From: Acanthamoeba sp. SK_2022b
Lineage: Eukaryota; Discosea; Longamoebia; Acanthamoebidae
Length of the DNA: 23,615 nucleotides
NCBI GenBank assembly: GCA_027943245.1
Contig: JANDJZ010000611.1
Span: 1-23,615 of the forward strand
Direction of reading: 5' to 3'
Shown: piece by piece, positions 10,389-20,390 of the stretch
How the letters are laid out: the number at the start of each line of letters is the position of its first letter
How positions within the stretch are numbered: the stretch's first letter is position 1
Position numbers and translations under genes: made by a program
Notes under the pieces: generated by a model
Seen by the model: the letters and a program-made list of their open reading frames with translations, nothing else
Database searches by the model: none
What the model was told of the DNA's origin: nothing

Positions 10389-13300
10389 AGCCCCTTCCAA
10401 CTGGTCCAGCAACAAATCAGTCTACGGAGTGTGATTTTGGTCGTTTTAGATCACTGGCTCTACAGTTGGCAAGTGATCTGTCTACTCTGGCCACCACCAA
10501 CGAAACTGACGAGTTTTGGGCTAATGCATATTGGGTAACAAGAGTGGTTGCAGGGTAGAGTTGGAGACTGGCTTTGCTAACCTCGTTATTCAGGCTGACA
10601 GCACTCGCTTCAGCCCTGATTACTTCAACTGCAGAGTACTGGGAGACTCCATGGTGAACTCAACTGTGCAAAATGAATGGATTCTCTCGACAGCGTGCCA
10701 GCAGAACTATCCTCCATGGGATTCGCGATTTTACTCGGACCCTTGTTGTTCCCTACGATCGCGCTGGAACACATCGTGCACGCCACGCAACATCTCGGTG
10801 TCCACAGGTGAGCGATTTCGAAGCTGGGGCAAGTAGTCTGCCAGTCTGACTTTTCCACTATGTGTGGACTGGGCCACCGGGGGGGATCGCATCCACCACA
10901 GAATCTCTGACAAGTGGCAATTTGCTGTCCTCTTGCCGCAATCCATCGTGTGCAGCAACTTTCTTGGACGACTATGTCATCTCCAAGACCAAGCTTGAGA
11001 TTGATGGCGGGTGTTCAAGAGTTGCTCCGAGCGTATGATGCCCCCTTCCTATTGTAATGGAACATGGGCTTGCCTCCGAGATGCTCATCCGTTTTTCTCT
11101 ACAGTTCACGAACTACTATATCAGCACGCTAGGCTTCTGGGAGAAGTGCCAGACACAAACGTTTGGTGCAGGCTTATGGGGAGTACCATGTCTTACCGAT
11201 TCCGACTGCTATGCAGGAGTCTGTTGCAGAGCTAATCGCACCTGCACATACACCAAGGAGGAAGGCGAGTCCAAGTTTGTTCAGGTTTGTAGTAATTGTT
11301 GTTGTTGTGCCCTTGACAAACCGTGTACACAGTTAAAACCTTCATCCATAAATGCGACACACAGTGCATGGTGAACAACATGCCGCAATCAATCACCTAT
11401 GGGTTTGAAAGGCTCCTGCAGGCAAACGCCTCCGTCGACAATATCCTGGCTCGTTACCGCAACCGAGCCGAGTGCCATATCAACTACGAGGTCTATTTCC
11501 CCGCAGATCTTCGCACCTACGCGTACACACTCCGTCATCATCCAATCGATATCTCACGCGACAACTTCCCGTTACTCATCTCCACATGTTCTGGTTGTCG
11601 GCAGGGGTATCTCCCAAATTCCTGGCCAACTCTCGCTCGACGGTGACTGCATCCTGTGGCAAAGAAAGTTTGACGCCTTTACAACCAATGCGCCTGGACG
11701 GCCAACGCTTCAGTGGGCCAAGGACGCCACAATGAGACCTCCTTATGGTCTTGCCAAGAATCTTTGGCAAACTCCGCTCAAGTGCATGAACGCGTGGTTC
11801 ACCAAGTTTGAGCTGGTACTCGTCTCTGGATCCCGAGGGTGTTCTGATTGACAGTCTTATTATTCTCACTCTCACCTGGCGTGGCAGCTCATTGTTCCTC
11901 CAACGGCGACTGAAACTTACTGTAACCAGTCCAATCTCAACACAAGCTACTGCAACTGGCAGAAGTGCTTGCCAGGAGAAGATTGTGCAGCCAAGTGTCA
12001 GCATGCTAATGGCGAGAACTTTTGCGGCTATTGTCATGGTCAAGATTGCTATCAGTTCCCTTCTATCACCGACTCTGCTACCTGTGGCAACACAACAGCC
12101 TGCCTTTTCTCTAATGGCAGTGTAGCAGTCATGTCTGCCGTATGGCCCCCACTTCACGTTGCTGATTTAAAAGATGATCTCTTTCCAGATGGTCTACTGA
12201 CATAGACAACAGAGTGACTGTGAGAACGCACAGACCTGGCCTGTCGGTGGGTGTGACATTGACTGTAACAGAACTGCGTGCCAGTCATGGCGCCTTGGTC
12301 GCAACACAGGTCTGTGCTATGCCTTCAATGTAACGACCAGGTCTGGATCCCGGTTCTTTTTTTGTGTGAGGAATCCATACCATCGCACCAATTCACGTTC
12401 CTTCTTGTTATGTCAGTTCTGCCTGTACTGCTATGTTCAAGAATGGTGTACAGGGCCATTGGGAGGTTTATCTGGACACGGTCTCTTTCCACCCCCAACC
12501 AGCGAGTTGGTGCAGCTTCCCATTTGACAAGGGCACATGTCAAGCAGCTGGACTCCTCTACGAGGTTCGTAGAATCTGAGTCATGATGAATTGATGTGAG
12601 AAATATGGGTGGCTGAGTGTCCTGCTGAACAGGCGTGTGATGCACTCACTGTTGACCAATGCACAACTTGTCAAACAAGTTTCAATAACGTCACGTACAA
12701 TGATGGCAACTGTACTATCCAAGGTCAGCACATTTTGAAGTGCTATGTCGCCAACAAGGCGCCTTGTCTGAACAGCACTCAATGCCTCAGCGCAGGTGAT
12801 AAATCACTTCTCTTTATTTACTGTAAACCCATGTAGAGTAACAACAATTTCTTCTTCACCACAGGCGCATGTTCTGATTGGGACGTCTACTGGAATGACC
12901 AGGAGTTCCCTCCCAGGTAGTGTGGCCTTCTTCTCCACCACCAAATGCTGAATAATTATTGATCTTGCAATATCAGAAACGGAGCTTGCCAGTTCAATCT
13001 TACCGCAGAGAATGCCTACCCATCCTGCTCTCGATGGGCAAACTTGAATCCTTTTCTAGTTTTTGCCACCCCAAAGGCATCAATTTACACAATGTTTGGT
13101 GATTTTGGTTGCACCTTCAAGAGCTGGAACAATCCCAGTTGCTCCAACGCTGGAGGAGTGTTCCGAGTGCCTGCTACTACTGCTCAAGAGTGCTCCAATC
13201 AGGGTCTATCCAGCTTTTCCTTCGTGTTCTCCTCAGTGCTAACTGTATTTTGGCTTTGTTTATTCCAGGTTGGGGATGTAAAGTGACGGACTACGATGTT

Positions 13301-15797
13301 CGAAGTTATCAACGATATGAATGGGTAATGCCAAAGATTAGCCAAGATCACTGCACTGCATCCAATGGGACATGGCAGCCTATCTTTAGCTGGAAACAGG
13401 TTAGTGTTATTCATCATTTGTGGTATTCGGCAGTACACTCCTAACTGCTCTTCTTTAATCAGGGTACTTGGAGAGGAGGTCAGTCATTGAATTTGACTTG
13501 GATGCCTAAGGAGTTTGTGCAGCCTTTTTACTGGGTTGAGGATGGCCTCAACTATGTGGATTTTGCAACTGACCTTAAGAACATCTTTGTAAATGCGTAC
13601 CAGCTCCAACTGCAGAGCCGACAGCAATGTGTGTAAGGGTTTACCTTTGTCTTTCCACTGGTGTGGGCTTGCTGACTAACAGTTCTTTTTGTTACAAGGT
13701 TCAACAATGAGCTCCAAGCCCTGCTCGCGTTGGCCTGTTTCTGTAAAACCACAGACCAAGACTGTCTAAGCTTTGTTGATGCAAATCCAACAATAGCCTC
13801 TTCACGGGTTTGCCATGGTGAAGCCTTTATCTTGGTGCTTTTCCTCCCCTCAGGTCACAGGGTGATTGTGTTTCTGACTGGATTGTTGTTTGTGCAGGCC
13901 TATCCACATGAGATTTTCTTTGCCAATGATTCGGTGCCCCTTGACCAGTGCATTCAAATCACTGTGCAATCCGACTCAGCTGTCCATTACTATGGTAATG
14001 TTCAATTTACAGGAACTCTTTCAACCACCTTCACACGCTTTGTCATTCCAAAGCTTCCCTATGGTATACTCTCTGTCGCTGCGTATCAGCTGCAGCAGAT
14101 TGGTCTAACAAAAAAGATAACTTCTGTGCATTTACACACTCAGGATTGTACAACAAAAATAATGCTCTGTATGGCCAGTTGACTGGTGATGGAATCATAA
14201 TTAAGTCGGATCAAGCTCTCCCTGATCTAAAGGTATCATTTCCACTACTCTGCTAGAGCATACCAAGGCCTCACATTGCCCAGATATGTATGAAATTGAG
14301 AGCTGGTATTCAAGTTGCCTCTCAGTTCCCTGTGCTTGATGTAGCTACCAAGGTTGGTCAAACTTTCAGCCCACTTGAGATTGCTACCACCATGAATGCA
14401 ACTCTGGATGTACTATGCTTTACGGTTGATGTCTCAACACATCTGAACACATTTTATCCCATTGTTCGGTATGCAGTGTATAAAGACATTGCAGTTCAAA
14501 CGGTACCTGCCACATGCCGTTTTTTTGTCTCCTTTGTTTGACCCAGCACTATCATATACACAGCTATCGACAGGAGAGAGAGCTGTCATTGGAGTGGTTG
14601 CTGCATGCTACCTAATTGCTGCCCTCCTGGCAATGGTATGCATTGTGTTGATCTTGTTCCAGCAGAAGATCAAGCGTCTGCATATGTTCTACGTCATCAT
14701 GCTACCTTTGCTCCTAAGTGCGTAATTGGCAACCTACTCGTTCATATCCAAATGAACAATGAGTAATTGATAGTAATTTTTATGCTCACCTGACCACCTG
14801 TAGTTCGAGGTGTATACTTCTGTCTTGTGGTGGATAACGTCATATCGGATGGTGCTGCTGTTGATGACTACGTGTTGCTGCAGCTCCCCACATTTGTTTA
14901 CATCTCTGCGTTTTCGTGGATCGCTTACATGCTTGGGTAGCTCCTCCAATCTCCCAACACTTCATAAACTATGGAGTCACAATACTAACTGGTGAAATGT
15001 AGAACTGTCCTTATACAGTCCAGACCTGGATATTCTACACATCATCTGTGGCTTTTGGGTGTAGCGGAAGCACTGTTTAATGTGATCCTGTATATATTGT
15101 TTGCAGTGTTGATCATCTTATTTGAGACTCTGCCACACAATAGCACCAAGGATACTTGCCTTGGTAGAGTTGCCCCTGTGGTACGCATTTCTTTTTTTCA
15201 TTTTTGAGAGTTCAAATACATGTAAACGTAAGCAACCCTTCTTCACATTCCACAGGAACAAACTGGATTGTCAGATGCTCAGTTCACCTTATCAATGATC
15301 TACAAGTGCATTGTGGCAGCAGTGTCCATTACTCTTGCATTGACCTTCCTGCTGGCTGGAGGAGCATTGCACAGAAAACTCTCGAGGATGGATTCAAACA
15401 AAAAGGGCGCCAGCACCAATTACAAGGTACTTGCGTTTAACCACAGCTTCTAAGCTGAAAACAAGACCTGATACCCATGATCCTTGCTATGTTGCAGATC
15501 TTTGCTGTTGGTGGCATCTGTTCCACGGCGTTCATGTTCCATGCCATCCTTCTCCTGATTTTAGCGGCCACTGAATGGGAAAACTCCTACTCCATTCTCT
15601 TCATGCTTGGTGTGGAGGTATTCCCAGCAATTGCCATGCTTATCATATTCATGCCCAGTCCACGAGAGCTCTCCTTGCAACGAGTTGGGTCTTTGATGTC
15701 CACCGTCACAAATACCTCATCTTGGAATTCAGCCAGCTCTTCTTCTACATCTGGGTCATCAACAAGTTCCTCTTCTTCATCCTCTTCTATGGACTAA
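8300..15797 (+). CDS. Giant receptor: Cys-rich ectodomain plus seven-helix THH1/TOM1-like domain
   Basis: Model of 28 exons and 1870 residues, phase consistent throughout: 8300-8392, 8487-9111, 9169-9624, 9661-9991, 10027-10231, 10421-10534, 10567-10807, 10902-11032, 11105-11291, 11333-11522, 11605-11815, 11888-12139, 12213-12340, 12417-12564, 12633-12795, 12865-12916, 12977-13203, 13269-13399, 13463-13632, 13699-13807, 13898-14102, 14144-14232, 14284-14502, 14564-14717, 14804-14936, 15003-15180, 15256-15426, 15498-15797. It starts with a signal peptide ending PAVYA. About 1530 extracellular residues follow, rich in Cys and N-x-S/T sequons, with no family I can name. From residue ~1566 there are seven hydrophobic helices, then a Ser-rich cytoplasmic tail. 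Helix motifs (LLIRGVYF, LLQLPTFVYISAF, VEVFPAIAMLIIF) match the plant THH1/TOM1/TOM3 seven-helix family by position and sequence. It is probably a plasma-membrane receptor or adhesion protein (inference). Uncertain junctions are 9624/9661, 10534/10567 and 11291/11333, where alternatives within a few bases exist. Confidence 0.82.
10308..10387. repeat. (AC)40 microsatellite inside an intron
   Basis: Forty uninterrupted AC units lie in the fifth intron (10232-10420) of the giant receptor gene, 33 nt before its predicted acceptor. It makes this intron (189 nt) the longest in the gene. Confidence 0.97.
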
Positions 15798-15803
15798 GTC
15801 AGT

Positions 15804-15809
15804 AATAAA
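15804..15809 (+). terminator. Polyadenylation signal for the giant receptor gene
   Basis: AATAAA begins 7 nt after the stop codon of the receptor gene. This implies a very short 3' UTR, as seen in compact protist genomes. Motif only. The stretch from here to 15966 shows no coding exon. Confidence 0.6.
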
Positions 15810-15966
15810 TACCTGAAGTTCCTACAAATTAGTATCTGATTTAATTTGTTGTTGCCCATTTAACCTAGCTGTGGTTTTAAAACTGAGATTTAGAAGAGGT
15901 TTCATGGAGACAAGAAGAAACAAGGGTCATGGCCAGGCAGCAAAAACATGGCCATAGCTGAAAGAC

Positions 15967-17141
15967 ATGATGAGACTTCATGTGTGTGTTCTACTACTGC
16001 TGGGTCTAGTGGCAGCATCACATGCTGGTAATTTCACAAGTGTACATTTGTACCGCAGGAATGTTGATGGACAAGATCACTATCTAACAAGCACGGACAG
16101 TGGTGATCTATTCGCTGAGTCCCTTCAACAGTACAATACACAAACCCTCCATCTTATCAGAGCACGTTTTGTTTGCTAACTTTGCTGGAGTCCATCGGTG
16201 GGGAGGTACTCTGGACCCACCTGGAGCATTGCTCTTGATGATGAGCTGCAACTAGCCAGTTTGCAGATTGGAAGCTATCAACTTGTGCACTGTGTAGATT
16301 ACTGGTTGTGCAACAGCACAGTTACCCTGAATTCTTCTTATGTGGATGGATACTCAGGTGATTGGTACTATAATCTCACAGCTTCTGTTTCTGGTCAAAT
16401 GGTATGTAACTTATCTTTTATCTGGCCACCATTCTTACTCATGTTTTGTGGTGGGTGGACAAATGTAGTTGATGACTTTCTCTTTTGAGATTGATGGCCA
16501 ATACTATTACCTCACCAATAACGAACAAGCTGATGGTAATAGCACCACTGTATGGAACATCATAAGTATGCTTCCTCCCTGTTCTACACCCAAATTTATG
16601 CTTTTCCCCTAGCTGCAACTTACTTTTCCACTCCTGATGACAAGCTGACATTGATCTCAAGGAGATTGTGTCCATAATCACTGGCGCACAACGCTCACAT
16701 GCCGAGTTCATCAAATATTGTGGATCCAATGTTTCAGCGGATCTGTGTGATCCTGGAAATGTGATACAAGCAGCGTTGAACACTTCTGGTCTCTCCATTG
16801 ACCAGGCATACCAACTGACGTCGGGCTTGTACTATGCTCCTCTTGATGAGGGTGTGTTTGTCGCAGCTGTCAAGAGGTGTGGCTTGGATATTGTGCAACT
16901 ATGTGATGACATTTTGTTGAACGAGCATGCTGGCTACGTTACTTTAAACACATTGACTGATCTTGGGGTCAGTTACAGGCAGTGTATCTCTGAACAACTT
17001 GAGAACACTCTTTGGGAGCCGGAGCTGAATGCTCAGGCATGTTGGGGATTACTCAGCAAAGATGTGGCAAGACAAAATCGTCTGTTCAAAGGTGTGATGT
17101 ACAGAGCGATGTATGCACGTCTCAACTACGATTTGAGTTAG
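15967..17141 (+). CDS. Secreted protein related to the lectin gene's N-terminal module
   Basis: Four exons: 15967-16130, 16191-16401, 16469-16565, 16645-17141. Introns are 60, 67 and 79 nt and phase is kept, giving 322 residues. A signal peptide (ending ASHA) follows either of two adjacent ATGs (15967 or 15970). No known family is recognised, but it parallels the N-terminal ~550 residues of the lectin protein at 538-4666. The first intron is at the same point and phase (codon CA|T, His) and also 60 nt long. The third exon opens with FSFEID against FSFEVD. Near the C terminus RCGLDIVQLCDDIL and WEPE match FCSIDLQALCGDLI and WEPE. It lacks lectin domains. An alternative 3' end exists: donor after 17091 and a strong poly-T acceptor at 17203 would replace the tail with a short one ending at 17259. 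The gene lies just upstream of the active papain gene, same strand. Confidence 0.72.
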
Positions 17142-17358
17142 TTGTACGAATATACAGCTCTCTAGCCTGTTGCTGGGAAAACCTGCAGATTTTTTTTCTT
17201 TAGTGCTTGCTGATGTTTTTGTCAAGGCTCAATCACAAACTGGTGAAGCAGTTTTGTGAACTCAAATATAAAATTTAGGAGAAATTCCTCACAATCAGGC
17301 CGTCCTTTGTGTCCTACTAGCGGTCGAGTGCGGTCCTCAATAAGCTTCCCTCACAGCC

Positions 17359-18797
17359 ATGAAGGGTTTACTTCTTGTGAGCGTTTTGTTGTGTACGGTT
17401 TTGCTTGCCAACCAAGGAGGAATTGACGCCGCAAGCGCACCAGCTCCTTTGTGGGCTTACAGGTGGTTCAACATACAAGAATTTCAACAGTGGTTAGTTA
17501 CGCCAGATAATGGGTCCCGTTTGACTGAAGACCAGTTGGCCCAGTGGGCTTACGACTGGGACACCTATGTTCGTCCGCATTGGGAGGCGTATCCTGATGG
17601 GATAGGCCGCTCCATGCTTGTGGCAGCGTCATACAGCCTTACCTACAGGCCTACCCAGATCCAGCTCAGAGCAAGCAACAATGACAGCTGGCAATTAGAG
17701 GACGGGTGGCGCAGTGATGATTTCACTGGCCGCTTTTCTCGGGGAGCCACAGAAACTGGCTCAGCCCAAGGTCTGGCACGCCGGCAGGTGGTACTTGAAG
17801 CAGACTTTGGAACCACAGGTCAGACGCCAGTGAATGTGATGGACCACCCATATTGTAATGGCTTTTGGGTGAAGCAACAAGCTGGATGCTCCAACTGCTG
17901 GTCGATTGCCATGTCGGACTTGGTGAGCCTGGCCTACTGTTCACGGAACCTGACCGACCTTTCTCTAAATAACCATGAAAATGAGGCATCGTTCCAGTAC
18001 CTCAGTACGCCTCTTTACTCTCCGTCTACGCTTGTGAGAAATTGACAAGCTTCGGTTTGACTTGATGTGACACAGTGGACTGCTACCCGTCCAGGTCTTC
18101 AGTTGGTGGCGAATCAAACTATGGCTGTAACACAGGTTCACAGATGATCACGAGGGCCATGATCATGGGTGAGGCTACCGCCCTCAACATTCCAGGTTCT
18201 GGCACTATCACTGGTTTGATCAACAGGGCTCGGTATCCACCCAGGCATGTGCTGGGCACCAAATCGAACGGATATGCCAGTCTTTCCTACATCTCTCGTT
18301 TTGGCGGGAGTGGCCAGTGTCGGTACCGCGCTGACTGGGCCGACCAATTCAATCTTGCCAATCAAGGACTCTACATGTATGGAGGCAGTCTGAGCGAAGC
18401 TTCCATGACTGTTGTATTTGACCAAGGCAACGGACCCATTGCTACCGCAATGTACGCTGGCTCAGAGCTTGAAAATGTCCGAAGTGGCGTGGTCATATCC
18501 TCAAGAGCATCTACAATGTGTGGTTGGTTGGCCAACACAAACCACGCTGTGATGCTTGTTGGTTATGGATTTGCCCTGGACACTAACGTTCCTGTCTGGA
18601 TCATGAGAAACTCTTGGGGACCATATTGGGCGGATAATGGCTATGGAAAATTCATCCGAGATAGCTCAAATGATGTTACACCTACAGGAACGGAATCTAC
18701 TGCCATCTGCAGCTTTGGATTGTGGGCTTTCTATGTCGCTCCTACTACAGCTCCGCAGGCAGTACCTACATGCCTGCCCTGGAGATTTGATATGTAA
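17359..18797 (+). CDS. Papain-family (C1) cysteine protease, secreted or lysosomal
   Basis: Two exons, 17359-18004 and 18076-18797, with a 71-nt intron in phase 1; 455 residues. The ATG at 17359 opens a signal peptide of about 25 residues. The prodomain (about 30-160) is not a clear I29 type. The catalytic set is complete: VKQQAGCSNCW supplies oxyanion Gln174 and nucleophile Cys180, NTNHAVMLVGYG supplies His372, and MRNSWGPYW supplies Asn394. The segment FQYLMDC follows the family pattern Q-x-L-x-D-C and straddles the intron exactly where the pseudoprotease gene at 6586 has its own phase-1 intron. The mature enzyme should hydrolyse peptide bonds in an endolysosomal or extracellular compartment (family knowledge). 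It converges on the thioredoxin-like gene, with only 77 bp between the stops. Confidence 0.92.
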
Positions 18798-18817
18798 ACC
18801 AACCCTAGCTTTCACCC

Positions 18818-18823
18818 AATAAA
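18818..18823 (+). terminator. Polyadenylation signal for the papain gene
   Basis: AATAAA 20 nt after the stop codon of the protease gene, within the 77-bp gap to the convergent neighbour. The two 3' UTRs probably overlap. Confidence 0.7.
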
Positions 18824-18874
18824 CTGGTAGTGTGTCACTTCTGGTGGTGCACAGTTTGATGGCAACTCTATTTT

Positions 18875-19414
18875 TTAAACGTTAATATCATTGCTGGCAT
18901 CATTCACAACATGTTTGAGCTGCATCTTTCGCACCCAGTTTGTGATAGCTGGAATAAGATATGAGTTATAGCCAAAGAAGGGGTGTGGGGTTGTAGTACC
19001 ATCTGCTCTCTTTGGCCCCCTGTACAATTGAGGAGCTGCACCATTTCTGACCAACAACAGTGCTGGATAGTTTGTGATACCAAAGAATTGAGGAAGCCGC
19101 TTGTATGCCACTGCATCCACAATGGCCACCTGTGCAATTCCAGCCAGATGATGTGCCACTTCTTGACACCTGGTAGCCAGATCACACTATCAGAGATAGC
19201 ACAGATAGAAGTCTGCATGAAGGAGTGTGTACTCAATGAGTAGCGCTTTGCTGTGGTTCCCCGTTGGCACAACAAATGTCACCAAAACTTCTGGGTTTTG
19301 GGCAATGAATTGGGCGAAACTCTTCTCATTCACCCTCACAATGCTTGTTTTGGATGCTACACACACCATCCATAACGCAACAACAAAGGATATCTTTGCC
19401 AAAAGACCAACCAT
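18875..19414 (-). CDS. Thioredoxin/PDI-like protein lacking the CxxC motif
   Basis: Two minus-strand exons, 19414-19233 and 19169-18875, with a 63-nt GT-AG intron in phase 2; 158 residues. A signal peptide (about residues 1-22) sends it to the secretory route; no KDEL-type ending is seen (it ends NDINV). The sequence follows a thioredoxin fold: VLVTF strand, then the active-site turn, then AIVDA strand, GITNYPALLLVRNG with the cis-Pro loop (Pro96), and GY...I..WV at the C terminus. At the turn it reads PTGNHSKAL where PDI domains read PWCGHCKAL, so both cysteines are gone (Gly and Ser) while His and Lys remain. Thiol-disulfide exchange is therefore not expected. A chaperone-like or peptide-binding role is possible, as for other redox-dead PDI domains (inference). 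Confidence 0.8.
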
Positions 19415-20390
19415 ATTGCATGCATGACCACAGCCATACTCCGCTCAATGCCATTGTTTTGAGCTTCAGCAGAATTTTCTGGCCAGTTCAATGGATACGC
19501 TCAGACACATAAATTTTTCCCCTCTTCATTCACCACAACCATGCACCTGCATTGCCTGTTTTGCACTTGAATCCAAGTGAATCCCTTGTGAGCCTGTCCT
19601 TCTTGCTTGTAGCCCACCCACACACATTAGTGACAGATTAACCTGCCCCATTGTTAAAAAACGTCTGTGAGGAGGTGTGTGGATTCGCCCACTGACTGGT
19701 ACCAGGTTTAGATATTACAGTTATTCTTCCTTGCAATCTGCACTGTGTACCTGAAATTTTTTGAATGTTTGAAGAATTTTACTACGAGTAGCAATGTCCA
19801 CTTTCTTTTCCATGAACCTGTTTAGGACACCTTATCTTTTTCCAAAGTGTGTGACAGTGAATGTGTAAGAGTGCATGATGTATTGTAAGAGTCCAATAGA
19901 AGTAGAACTGTAGAAATATATATATATAGAAAAGTGTGTGGTGTGTACCTATGTGCATAATGATGATGCAGCCCTCGTTGCATCAGCAAGTCAGGCATAC
20001 CTGATAATTAAATGCTTTTCTGACAATAAAAGGTCATGTCCTTGCACATCAACAGTCATCACTCTTCTTCTTTCTGCTTTCTTGCCTCTTCTTGCTCCCT
20101 CTTACCTCTCCTTGTCTTCTTGTTCTCTTTGCCTCTTTTCATCAAATCTGCTTGCCATCTGTTCATGCCTTCTCTGATCATGTCTTGCTCTTTTTGCCAC
20201 CAGGGTATGTGTCAAGAACCTTCAAGTTTCAAAAAGCACTGCCACCTTACTGCACAAGAACAACCAGCCTTCAATCCCACTGAGGCCTTGAATTTTTGGG
20301 TATCTTCTGCCACAGCACACAAACGAACACGAAAAGATTGATTCAGGTAAACGGAAGATAAAAAAACAGAAAACAAAGCAAGACGCGCGC
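19415..20390. other. Gene-free stretch of about 1 kb
   Basis: This lies between the divergent thioredoxin-like and importin genes. It has an AT-rich part with a TATATATATA run (19918-19928), an isolated plus-strand AATAAA at 20025-20030, and a pyrimidine-rich, CTCTT-type low-complexity stretch at about 20050-20190. Open frames here are short, Ser/Leu-rich translations of that pyrimidine tract and show no family resemblance. The importin promoter should lie at the right end. Confidence 0.5.

Noticed and set aside
11576..12157. Minus-strand 193-codon frame
   Set aside because: It lies opposite receptor exons 11 and 12, which join in phase on the plus strand and carry conserved-looking Cys patterns. 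The minus frame has no recognisable domain.
14937..15180. Alternative frame in receptor exon 26 (starting NCPYTVQTW)
   Set aside because: It runs into a stop before the next helix and needs a phase-0 join. The chosen phase-2 frame continues through a full helix to the next donor.
20036..20341. Possible small gene in the gap before importin
   Set aside because: The translation is Ser/Leu/Cys-rich because of a CTCTT-type pyrimidine tract. It has no domain and no supported start or splice sites.
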